A stretch of DNA of 64,000 nt from Gammaproteobacteria bacterium DTU037 (GTDB taxonomy: Bacteria > Pseudomonadota > Gammaproteobacteria > Pseudomonadales > Pseudomonadaceae). Below, piece after piece: positions 57,278-64,000 of the stretch (positions within the stretch are counted from its first letter, which is position 1; the number at the start of each line of letters is the position of its first letter). The position numbers and the translations under genes were made by a program. Location: positions 106,233 to 170,232 of the forward strand of contig LFRZ01000019.1 of NCBI GenBank assembly GCA_001513025.1, read 5' to 3'. The notes below the pieces were generated by a model. The model ran no database searches. It saw only the letters and a program-made list of their open reading frames with translations, and was not told where the DNA came from.

Positions 57278-60013
57278 ATGAATATTTTCAAACACTATTT
57301 TGAACGTTATTTAACCGCGCGCAAAAGTAGACATCTATTTCGTCGGCGTAGCATTTTGCTGTCGACGCCGCAAAGCAAGCGTCAGCAGCGTCCGTCAGAC
57401 ACACTCAATCAGCGCTTGTTGAGCGAGGCGCGAGCAGACCTACCGGCGCTACTGGTGCAACTGGGTACTTCGTTGCAAGGGCTGAGCGAGGCTGAAGCTG
57501 AGGTATTACGAGAACAGTACGGGTTTAACGAGGTTGAGCACGAAAGCGCGGTACGTTGGTGGCGGCACCTTTGGCTCAGTTACAACAATCCATTCAACTT
57601 ACTGTTAACGCTGCTGGCGCTGGTGTCAGTGTTTACTAAGGACCTGCAAGGGGCTGTGGTGATCACCGTGATGGTGGTACTGGCCACCTTAATGCGGTTT
57701 TTTCAGGAGCGTCGCTCCAATCGTGCTGCCCAGGCACTTAAAGAGCGGGTGAGCAACACTGCTAGTGTCAGGCGGCGCGTCAATACCAGCGTTGAGACTA
57801 GTGCTCGTCATTTGCTTGAGGATACGACTGAAATTCCCATGAAAGAGCTGGTGCCTGGGGATATTGTGCACTTGTCGGCCGGCGATATGATTCCGGCAGA
57901 CTGTCGGCTGTTGACCGCAACTGACCTGTTTTTAAGTCAGTCAGGCATGACCGGTGAATCGCTGCCAGTAGAGAAGTTTGTGCTGGTCAAAGCCGCGACC
58001 GAATCTGCGCTGGAGATGGAAAATCTAGTCTTTATGGGCACCAACGTTATTTCCGGTACCGCCAGTGCAGTGGTGTTGGCCACCGGTAATAGCACTTACT
58101 TCGGCACCTTGGCCAGACGAGTCACTCGCGCGGCGACAGCGGCTGACGTCAACGCGTTTCAGTTAGGGGTCAATAAAGTCAGCTGGCTGTTGATCCGCTT
58201 CGCCCTAATTATGGTGCCGTTGGTGTTATTTATTAACGGTTTTACCAAGGGCGACTGGCCTGAGGCGTTGCTGTTTGCCTTGTCGGTGGCGGTGGGGCTG
58301 ACGCCTGAGATGCTACCGATGATTGTGACCTCAACCATGGCGCGTGGTGCAGTGGTGTTGTCGCGGCGCCAGGTGATTGTTAAACGTTTGGATGCGATCC
58401 AGAGCTTTGGTGCGATGGACGTGTTGTGCACGGATAAAACTGGCACGCTGACCCAAGATAAAATTGCTCTAGCTCGGCATATCGATGTCGCAGGCAAGCA
58501 GAGCGATGAGGTATTGGGTTTTGCTTACCTCAACAGTTACTTCCAGACGGGACTGAAAAACCTGCTCGATCGTGCGGTATTGGATCATGTCGAGCTGAAA
58601 ACCGAACTAAAGGTGGTGCGTAACTATCGCAAGATTGATGAGATCCCATTCGATTTTGCCCGCCGTCGCATGTCGGTGGTGGTCGCTGAGCGTGAGGAAC
58701 ACCATGAGTTGATCAGTAAGGGCGCAGCAGAAGAAATGTTTGCTGTGTGCAGCCATGTGCAATACGACGGCCAAGTGTATCCATTGGATGAGAGCCGCGA
58801 GGCGCGCTTGAAAGAGGTGCTGCGCGAACTGAATGAGAGTGGTTTACGGGTCATTGCGGTAGCCATGAAAGAGATTCCACCGGAGCAGGCGGTGTACTCG
58901 AAGGCTGATGAGTCAGGCCTCACCCTGATTGGCTATATTGCCTTTCTGGATCCGCCCAAGGAGTCCACCGCGCCGGCATTACAAGCACTGGCAGCACATG
59001 GCGTCGACGTCAAAATCATCACTGGCGATAATGAGTTGGTTGCCGCTGAGGTTTCACGGCAAGTGGGCTTAGAGGTCAAGGGGCTGCTGCTGGGGGCGCA
59101 AATTGATGCTATGGATGAGCACGCTTTGGCGCAAGCGGTCGAGGGCACAACTATTTTCGCCCGAATGTCACCGCTGAATAAAGAGCGTGTGGTGTACTGC
59201 CTGCGTGATTTGGGTCATGTGGTCGGTTTTATGGGTGATGGAGTTAATGATGCGCCAGCGCTGCGTGCTGCTGATATCGGGATTTCCGTGGATGGTGCAG
59301 TGGATATCGCTAAGGAAGCGGCAGACATCATCCTGTTGGAACGCAGCCTGATGGTGCTCAAGGATGGGGTGATTGAAGGGCGCAAAACCTTTAGTAATAT
59401 GCTCAAGTACATTCGCATGACCGTCAGCTCCAACTTCGGTAATGTCTTCTCCATCGTGATTGCCAGTATCTTTCTGCCGTTCCTACCGATGCTGCCGCTG
59501 CAGTTATTGGTGCAGAATTTACTCTACGATATATCACAGATTGCCATTCCTTTCGATAATGTGGATGAAGAGGAAGTCAGTCAGCCGCTGAAGTGGAATG
59601 CCGATGGTATTGGCCGCTTTATGCTGTTTTTTGGCCCACTCAGTTCGATTTTTGACATCCTGACTTTCGCGCTGATGTGGTATGTGTTTATGGCCAATAC
59701 AGTGGCAGATCAAGCACTGTTCCAGTCAGGCTGGTTTGTCGTGGGTTTACTGACTCAGACCATGATCGTGCATATTATCCGTACGCCAAAAATGGCCTTT
59801 ATTGAAAGCCGTGCGGCGGCATCTTTAATCGCGGCAACCTTAGCGATTATGGTAATAGGCATTTTCTTGCCGATGGGGCCGTTAGCCAGCTACTTTAAGA
59901 TGCAGGCCTTGCCTGGTACTTTCTTTATCTGGCTGGTCGGAATTCTTATAAGTTACGCTGTATTGACATCGTTGATGAAGCGTTATTATATCCGGCGCTT
60001 TGGCTGGCACTAA
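57278..60013 (+). CDS. mgtA: P-type Mg2+-importing ATPase MgtA
   Basis: P3B ATPase importing magnesium under limitation or membrane stress, 911 residues. Phosphorylated Asp386 lies in VLCTDKTGTLTQDKIAL. Actuator motif SGMTGESLPVEKF, hinge motif GFMGDGVNDAPALRAADIGISVDGAVDIAKEAADIILLE, and membrane motifs SVAVGLTPEMLPMIVTSTMARGAV and QLLVQNLLYDISQIAIPFDNVDEEEV are typical of MgtA/MgtB. The long basic N-terminus (about 1-60, many Arg/Lys) is typical of MgtA. The ATG after AAGGAG is preferred over a TTG seven codons upstream. No mgtA riboswitch was recognised in the 200-bp leader. Confidence 0.95.
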   Translation: MNIFKHYFERYLTARKSRHLFRRRSILLSTPQSKRQQRPSDTLNQRLLSEARADLPALLVQLGTSLQGLSEAEAEVLREQYGFNEVEHESAVRWWRHLWLSYNNPFNLLLTLLALVSVFTKDLQGAVVITVMVVLATLMRFFQERRSNRAAQALKERVSNTASVRRRVNTSVETSARHLLEDTTEIPMKELVPGDIVHLSAGDMIPADCRLLTATDLFLSQSGMTGESLPVEKFVLVKAATESALEMENLVFMGTNVISGTASAVVLATGNSTYFGTLARRVTRAATAADVNAFQLGVNKVSWLLIRFALIMVPLVLFINGFTKGDWPEALLFALSVAVGLTPEMLPMIVTSTMARGAVVLSRRQVIVKRLDAIQSFGAMDVLCTDKTGTLTQDKIALARHIDVAGKQSDEVLGFAYLNSYFQTGLKNLLDRAVLDHVELKTELKVVRNYRKIDEIPFDFARRRMSVVVAEREEHHELISKGAAEEMFAVCSHVQYDGQVYPLDESREARLKEVLRELNESGLRVIAVAMKEIPPEQAVYSKADESGLTLIGYIAFLDPPKESTAPALQALAAHGVDVKIITGDNELVAAEVSRQVGLEVKGLLLGAQIDAMDEHALAQAVEGTTIFARMSPLNKERVVYCLRDLGHVVGFMGDGVNDAPALRAADIGISVDGAVDIAKEAADIILLERSLMVLKDGVIEGRKTFSNMLKYIRMTVSSNFGNVFSIVIASIFLPFLPMLPLQLLVQNLLYDISQIAIPFDNVDEEEVSQPLKWNADGIGRFMLFFGPLSSIFDILTFALMWYVFMANTVADQALFQSGWFVVGLLTQTMIVHIIRTPKMAFIESRAAASLIAATLAIMVIGIFLPMGPLASYFKMQALPGTFFIWLVGILISYAVLTSLMKRYYIRRFGWH

Positions 60014-60314
60014 GGGTCTCCTTTGGGATCAATATACCCAGCGCTAGTGCAGTTAGGATTCAATATCTTGCAGGAGGCTTTTTATATGCTGAGATGTCCA
60101 GCGCCGAAGAAAGCGCTGCTCTCAACGTAGTGTGCTCTGATGAGTGCATGTCGATTGATTTGCCAGCCACTGCGGCTGCTTTAAATAAAGTTGGCTTTCA
60201 GGTGTTTTAACTTGGACTGTAGACTGCTATATATTTCAGCCACATACAGTGCAGTGTGCAGTGTGATTAAAGGTTAAGCGATAACATAAATTTTTTACCA
60301 CAAAGTGAGCATAT
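60014..60314. other. Gap between mgtA and the VIT gene
   Basis: About 300 bp. Besides the small frame listed separately, it holds tandem CAGTGCAGTGTGCAGTGTG near 60247-60266, a short imperfect repeat of GTGCA before the VIT gene. No strong promoter or terminator was identified. Confidence 0.4.
60094..60210 (+). CDS. Candidate 38-codon gene or gene remnant after mgtA
   Basis: The frame begins MSSAEESAALNVVCSDECMS and ends VGFQVF. It has two cysteines (CSDEC) and alanine-rich, gene-like composition. An AGGAGG lies 16 nt upstream, too far for ideal use. The same reading frame stays open further upstream without a start codon (...VRIQYLAGGFLYAEM...), so this could be the 3' remains of a longer gene that lost its beginning. 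No family recognised. Confidence 0.3.
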   Translation: MSSAEESAALNVVCSDECMSIDLPATAAALNKVGFQVF

Positions 60315-61004
60315 ATGAGCCATAGCGAAGGGCATCGAACGCATCGGACGGGCTGGTTGCGGGCCGCTGTGCTTGGAGCCAATGATGGTATTGTTTCCAC
60401 TGCCAGTCTGGTCTTAGGCGTAGCGGCATCTGGCGCGAGTACGCAAGCGGTGCTTATTGCCGGCGTTGCGGGTCTCGTCGCCGGAGCGATGTCAATGGCG
60501 GCTGGAGAGTATGTCTCGGTTAGCACGCAGGCTGATACTGAGCGCGCAGACCTCGCCCGTGAAAGTGAAGAGCTGGCCAGCAATCCCAGTTATGAGCACG
60601 AAGAGTTGACCTTGATTTATATCGAGCGTGGTTTAGATCGCTCGCTGGCATCCAGTGTTGCCACGCAGTTGATGGCGCATGATGCGCTTGGTGCCCATGC
60701 TCGAGATGAGTTGGGTATCTCTGAGGTGCTCACCGCTAAACCGGTTCAGGCGGCATTAGCCTCTGCGGCAACCTTTGCCGTGGGGGCGGCGCTGCCACTG
60801 TTGGTTGTGCTTATGATTCCAAGTGCTGCGCTGATGCTGAGCCTTGCCGGTGCTACTTTGCTATTTCTTGCGCTGTTAGGTTTTCTTGCGGCCTATGCCG
60901 GTGGTGCGCCAGTACTTCCTTCTATATTGCGTGTTTCTTTTTGGGGCGCATTGGCAATGGGCTTGACCACTGCTGTCGGTACACTTTTTGGCGTGTCTGG
61001 ATAA
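60315..61004 (+). CDS. VIT1/CCC1-family metal transporter
   Basis: Membrane protein of 229 residues related to plant vacuolar iron transporter VIT1 and yeast CCC1, which export or store Fe2+/Mn2+. The signature WLRAAVLGANDGIVSTASLVLGVAASGAS is followed by GLVAGAMSMAAGEYVSVSTQADTERADLARE, an acidic helical segment (ESEELASNPSYEHEELTLIY) that binds metal in homologues, and three C-terminal helices. It lacks the ferritin-like domain of MbfA. In bacteria its substrate is untested for most members. Confidence 0.9.
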   Translation: MSHSEGHRTHRTGWLRAAVLGANDGIVSTASLVLGVAASGASTQAVLIAGVAGLVAGAMSMAAGEYVSVSTQADTERADLARESEELASNPSYEHEELTLIYIERGLDRSLASSVATQLMAHDALGAHARDELGISEVLTAKPVQAALASAATFAVGAALPLLVVLMIPSAALMLSLAGATLLFLALLGFLAAYAGGAPVLPSILRVSFWGALAMGLTTAVGTLFGVSG

Positions 61005-61067
61005 GAAGTTGTGCGTTAAGGCTGAATTTAAATATTCTCACGTAATCAATATAAGGATAATTCTCTG

Positions 61068-61661
61068 ATGACTATGCAAACTCTCCTCAATCAGCAGACT
61101 GCGAAAAGTGAGCAGGCATTGAACGCAATCGCGCATATGCCAACCAAGAGCTTATCTGTTTTAATGGATGATGATTTTAGCCGAAGCTTAACCGATGCGG
61201 ATTTTATGCGTATTGCGGTGCTGCTTGCGCAAAAGAGTTATGAGGAAGGCGGCTGCCCCATTGGTGCGGTGATCGTTGAGAATTCAAGCAAGCAGATTGT
61301 TGGGAAAGGGCACAATACGTTGGTGCAAGATAACCATCCTTACAGTCATGGCGAAACCTCGGCTATTCGAGATGCTGGACGCCTAGATTTTAGTCAGACA
61401 ACCCTATATACCAGTCTGAGCCCCTGTGTAGTGTGCGCGACACTGCTGTATATGCGAGGATTTAGTCGTGTGGTGGTTGGTGATATAACCAACGCTTGCG
61501 GTACGGAAACACTTTTACGGGAGAAAGGGATTCAGGTTGATATTTTGCAAGATCAGCAAGGTATTGCGCTTTACGCAGGTTTTCGTTCGGAAAAGCCTGA
61601 GCAGGATTTGGAAGATTGGCAAGGCTTAAGTGCTGTGATCAATCCGACTGCTAACGGTTAA
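61068..61661 (+). CDS. Fungal-type cytosine deaminase / nucleoside deaminase
   Basis: Zinc deaminase of the CDA/tRNA-adenosine deaminase fold, 197 residues. Zinc site: His94 and catalytic Glu96 in HGETSAIRDAGRLDF, Cys120 and Cys123 in TLYTSLSPCVVCATLLYMRGFSRVVVG. The C-terminal EKPEQDLEDWQGL closely resembles the ending of yeast cytosine deaminase Fcy1, so cytosine to uracil is the best guess. It is unrelated to E. coli CodA, which has a different fold. An N-terminal extension of about 40 residues precedes the domain. AAGGATAATT lies before the ATG. Confidence 0.85.
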   Translation: MTMQTLLNQQTAKSEQALNAIAHMPTKSLSVLMDDDFSRSLTDADFMRIAVLLAQKSYEEGGCPIGAVIVENSSKQIVGKGHNTLVQDNHPYSHGETSAIRDAGRLDFSQTTLYTSLSPCVVCATLLYMRGFSRVVVGDITNACGTETLLREKGIQVDILQDQQGIALYAGFRSEKPEQDLEDWQGLSAVINPTANG

Positions 61662-61783
61662 GCATGGGCAACGCTCGTGTCCGAATGTCTGGCAACTTTA
61701 GTCTATAAATGGTCTGCCCCTCTGCATAAGCACCTTTAACTTTGCTAGTGTGGGTGGGCTATATTTGCCGATAGGACGTGATT

Positions 61784-62233
61784 ATGACAACAACAAAAAC
61801 CTCACCCGAACTCGCGCGTTGGCTGGTTGAGCAATCGCCTGATGCAACGATTTATTCAGATAAGCAAGGCCTGATTCGAGTATGGAATCAGGCTGCAGCA
61901 CAGATGTTTGGCTTTTCTGCCGAGCACGCATTGGGACAGAGTCTAGATATCATTATTCCCGAGACATTACGCGCAATGCATTGGCGTGGTTTTAATGCAG
62001 CAATTGCCGCGGGCGTGACCAAACATAGCGGTAAGCCCATGGCAACCAAAGCGTTACGCGCAGACGGCAGTGAGTTTTACGCAGAAATGGGGTTTGCCTT
62101 GGTTTTTAATGATCAAGGCGAGGTGGTAGGTACCCTGGCACAGGCGCGTGATATCAGCGAACGCTATGAAAAAGATCGTGCTGAGCGTCTGCGTCTTCGA
62201 GAGCTGGAAAAGCAAGTGACCGATAAAACATAA
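61784..62233 (+). CDS. Stand-alone PAS-domain protein
   Basis: A 149-residue soluble sensor protein consisting of one PAS domain (about 12-125: LVEQSPDATIYSDKQGLIRVWNQAAAQMFGFSAEHALGQSLDIIIPETLRAMHWRGF; SEFYAEMGFALVFNDQGEVVGTLAQARDISERYEKDRA) and a short C-terminal helix (RLRLRELEKQVTDK). No kinase, cyclase or DNA-binding domain is attached, so it must act through a partner or bind a small ligand. Similar short PAS proteins occur in pseudomonads. ATG chosen two codons inside the open frame. Confidence 0.88.
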   Translation: MTTTKTSPELARWLVEQSPDATIYSDKQGLIRVWNQAAAQMFGFSAEHALGQSLDIIIPETLRAMHWRGFNAAIAAGVTKHSGKPMATKALRADGSEFYAEMGFALVFNDQGEVVGTLAQARDISERYEKDRAERLRLRELEKQVTDKT

Positions 62234-62283
62234 AGTGGACTGTGAAGGCTAAACGCTTGTCGCGCAGTACAGCAGTGCCACGT

Positions 62284-62649
62284 TCATGATCGGGATGCAA
62301 GTCTGCGTGCGACCCAACGATGGTACAGCCAAGCCAGCGTCGGGCGAATCACTGGCAAGGCAATCAGCCACGCTAGTGGTTTGAGCGCTGTCACTCGGGA
62401 CATCAATAAGATATAGGCGTCCATTTCTCGATGGACGTGGCCTTGGGCATCTTTAACGTGCAGTTCGCGCAGGGCTTGGTCTGGATCAATGCCTTGCTGT
62501 AGCAGTTCTTGATCACGTCCAGTGATATCCAGCCACTCAACGCTATCTTCTGTTCGACCTTCCAGTTTTTCATACCAGCGCCGGTCGCGGATGCAGACAG
62601 GGCAGGCACCATCATAAAAAACGGTCAACTTTCCTGAAAATATATCCAT
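62284..62649 (-). CDS. DCC-family (DUF393) thiol-disulfide oxidoreductase-like protein
   Basis: A 121-residue protein of the DCC family, named for the N-terminal D-x-x-C-x-x-C motif, here FYDGACPVCIRDRRWYEKLEG. The continuation VEWLDITGRDQELLQQGIDPDQALRELHVKDAQGHVHREMDAYILLM and the amphipathic C-terminal helices ALAW-type LKPLAWLIALPVIRPTLAWLYHRWVARR are typical. Function unknown; a thioredoxin-like fold is expected. AGGAGGTGTTGT before the ATG is a strong ribosome binding site. It diverges from the HiPIP gene. Confidence 0.9.
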   Translation of the reverse strand: MDIFSGKLTVFYDGACPVCIRDRRWYEKLEGRTEDSVEWLDITGRDQELLQQGIDPDQALRELHVKDAQGHVHREMDAYILLMSRVTALKPLAWLIALPVIRPTLAWLYHRWVARRLASRS

Positions 62650-62743
62650 ACAACACCTCCTAAGAAGCAGGATGCTTTATCAGGACTCTAGCATAAGGCT
62701 GGTTCTTTAACCGGTTGATCGCAGTATTGGGCAGCGCTGCTTG

Positions 62744-62765
62744 TGATTATTATAAATAATAATCA
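62744..62765. promoter_or_regulatory. AT-rich perfect palindrome, possible Fur-like operator
   Basis: TGATTATTA and TAATAATCA are perfect 9-bp inverted repeats around TAAA, in the divergent region between the DCC gene and the HiPIP gene. The right part (AATAATAATCATT) shares 12 of 19 positions with the Fur consensus by my alignment. A regulator binding site is likely; that it is Fur is a guess. Confidence 0.4.
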
Positions 62766-62833
62766 TTCCTATCTTTGTGTATTCTACTGTAATTATTGTT
62801 ACTGACTAATTAACTAAGTTCATTCGCACATTA

Positions 62834-62839
62834 TATAAT
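62834..62839 (+). promoter_or_regulatory. Possible -10 box of the HiPIP gene
   Basis: A perfect TATAAT stands 60 bp before the HiPIP start. No good -35 hexamer lies 16-18 bp upstream, so activity may need an activator or rely on AT-rich upstream DNA. Confidence 0.4.
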
Positions 62840-62898
62840 GTAAACTGATATTGAAATAATACGCAGTAACCCCATACAGCTATCAGTAAGGAAATATC

Positions 62899-63213
62899 AT
62901 GGCCAATCAAAGTCGTCGTAAATTTATGCGCAGTAGTTTGTTCGGTATTGCCGCTCTACCTTTTGGTGCGAGTCTTCTTTCTCAGCATGCTTTCGCTCAA
63001 GAGTTGGAGCCTCTCGATCCTAGCAATCCTCAAGCCCTGGCGTTGAACTACGTCAAAGTGGCTGAAGAAGCCAGTGCTCATGCTGCCTATAAAGCGGGTA
63101 GTAATTGCTCAAATTGCATGTTCTTCCAAAGCGAAAATAACGGTTGTATGCTTTTCCCACAAAAAAGTGTTGAAGTGGGTGGATGGTGTCAGTCTTGGGT
63201 GCAGAAAGCCTAA
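62899..63213 (+). CDS. High-potential iron-sulfur protein (HiPIP), Tat-exported
   Basis: Periplasmic electron carrier with one [4Fe-4S] cluster cycling between the 3+ and 2+ states. The 104 residues begin with a Tat signal (SRRKFMRSSLFGIAALPFGASLLSQHAFA, cut near residue 33), as required for export of a folded cluster protein. Cluster cysteines are Cys70, Cys73, Cys83 and Cys97 (CSNCMFF, NGCMLFP, GGWCQSW), the HiPIP spacing. It could feed a terminal oxidase or denitrification enzymes. AAGGA precedes the ATG and a terminator follows. Confidence 0.95.
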   Translation: MANQSRRKFMRSSLFGIAALPFGASLLSQHAFAQELEPLDPSNPQALALNYVKVAEEASAHAAYKAGSNCSNCMFFQSENNGCMLFPQKSVEVGGWCQSWVQKA

Positions 63214-63238
63214 TTACTGTTAGAACATCAAGATCAAT

Positions 63239-63278
63239 AAAAACCGAGGCACGCTATTCAGAGTGGTCTCGGTTTTTT
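63239..63278 (+). terminator. Intrinsic terminator after the HiPIP gene
   Basis: AAAAACCGAG (63239-63248) pairs with CTCGGTTTTT (63268-63277), followed by T and AT-rich DNA. The A-run on the other arm lets it act in both directions and it lies between convergent genes. Confidence 0.88.
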
Positions 63279-63315
63279 ATCTATAGTTAAATAGTAAGGT
63301 AAGTGCGTGCGACGG

Positions 63316-63891
63316 TTAACGCTGACTAATGGCGTCTATATCAAGTGCTTCAGCATAGGCGAGCAGTTCTGTTTCGCTGACGCCACTGCCGTTGAGTTGG
63401 ATCAGTATATTGTTCGCAATTAATATCTGTAGTTCTTGGCTGTTATCTTCCATTTTTAGCATGGCGCTGTGGCCACTAATGCGCTTTATTTTATAACCGC
63501 CCATGCTTGCCATACTGGGGTTGTTAAACAACATACCCATGGCTTGTAATAAGGGTGAGTCTTTACTGATGCTGATTTCCAAGCTCGCATCACCTTTACG
63601 ATAGTCGCGCGTTGCATTAATACCGCCACCAAAAAAGGCCGCTGAAGCTGCTTGGCTTTCTACCTGACCGGCTTCCCAACCGGGTAATGGCTCTGGAAAT
63701 AAGCTGCCTAAGGCACCAGCTTGCAGTTGGCGAATTAAGGTGGCAGCATAATCAAATTGCGAGGCAGCCTGAGATAGCTGGCCTTCTTGATAGGCTTGCG
63801 TGCCTTCGCTGATCGCTTGTTTAATCTCGGTATCATCGGCGAATAGCATGCAAGGTATGAATAACCCAGCCCATAACCAATTCTTATTCAT
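63316..63891 (-). CDS. Exported hypothetical protein
   Basis: A 191-residue protein of no family I can name. Signal peptide MNKNWLWAGLFIPCMLFA. Then a helical segment EIKQAISEGTQAYQEGQLSQAASQFDYAATLIRQLQAGALGSLFPEPLPGWEA resembling a TPR-like pair of helices, and a beta-rich C-terminal part (YRKGDASLEISISKDSPLLQAMGMLFNNPSM; YKIKRISGHSAMLKMEDNSQELQILIANNILIQLNGSG). The pattern resembles periplasmic proteins that measure or bind a partner. The ATG after AGGAGATACTCTG was preferred over one 13 codons upstream. Confidence 0.75.
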   Translation of the reverse strand: MNKNWLWAGLFIPCMLFADDTEIKQAISEGTQAYQEGQLSQAASQFDYAATLIRQLQAGALGSLFPEPLPGWEAGQVESQAASAAFFGGGINATRDYRKGDASLEISISKDSPLLQAMGMLFNNPSMASMGGYKIKRISGHSAMLKMEDNSQELQILIANNILIQLNGSGVSETELLAYAEALDIDAISQR

Positions 63892-64000
63892 CAGAGTATC
63901 TCCTCTTATGTTTAACTCAGTGTCGCTCACTTGTTAATGTGCACTAGTCAGTACAATTAAGAAAGATATAAAAAGTGATATATGAATGTGCAGTTAAAAG

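Overview
The window is a chromosomal segment of a gammaproteobacterium, most likely a member of the Pseudomonadaceae with fairly low GC for that family. The evidence is gene order: an LPS-transport/Kdo block ending in rpoN, an RNase P RNA of pseudomonad sequence directly before a full dcw (division and cell wall) cluster ending in lpxC, and pseudomonad-type versions of many housekeeping genes. The genus is an inference; a low-GC lineage related to Pseudomonas caeni/Thiopseudomonas would fit, but this cannot be settled by eye.

Layout. (1) 1-4113, minus strand: kdsD-kdsC-lptC-lptA-lptB-rpoN, an overlapping operon for Kdo synthesis and LPS export that runs into sigma-54, which is cut off by the window edge. 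(2) 4.4-8.75 kb: RhlE-like helicase, HAD phosphatase, TesB thioesterase, YhiN-like flavoprotein. (3) 8.8-27.2 kb: rnpB, then mraZ-rsmH-ftsL-ftsI-murE-murF-mraY-murD-ftsW-murG-murC-ddlB-ftsQ-ftsA-ftsZ-lpxC. Most of these genes overlap or nearly touch. They are preceded by a good sigma-70 promoter with three MraZ boxes at a 10-bp period and closed by a strong terminator. Together they make lipid II, the septal synthase, the Z ring and the first committed step of lipid A. (4) 27.2-33.1 kb: a decayed IS200/IS605-type tnpB end, tehB, an FKBP isomerase, a thiosulfate-uptake pair, and small or poorly known genes. (5) 33.2-42.5 kb: an accessory-looking stretch coding mostly for exported proteins (LprI-like, TMEM43-like, beta-helix, a 64-residue orphan, a lipoprotein 5'-nucleotidase, four different probable lipoproteins, a small membrane protein). 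(6) 42.8-54 kb: ordinary metabolic, transport and rescue genes (COG2509 flavoprotein, CynX-type MFS, ArfB, patatin, IlvD, aromatic amino-acid permease, YceI, RtcB). (7) 54.4-62.2 kb: an HPF-like/cold-shock-domain fusion, a second-type FtsH, an MgtA-type P-ATPase, a VIT/CCC1 transporter, a fungal-type cytosine deaminase and a lone PAS protein, a possible stress and metal module. (8) 62.3-63.9 kb: DCC-family protein and a Tat-exported HiPIP on either side of an AT-rich perfect palindrome, then a small exported protein.

Most promising for new biology are the exported-protein run at 34.2-42.0 kb, especially the beta-helix/64-aa/5'-nucleotidase trio and the four lipoproteins, and the HPF-CSD fusion next to ftsH and mgtA. 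No tRNA, intact insertion sequence, CRISPR array or prophage was seen. All family names come from motif recognition by eye; no database search was run.
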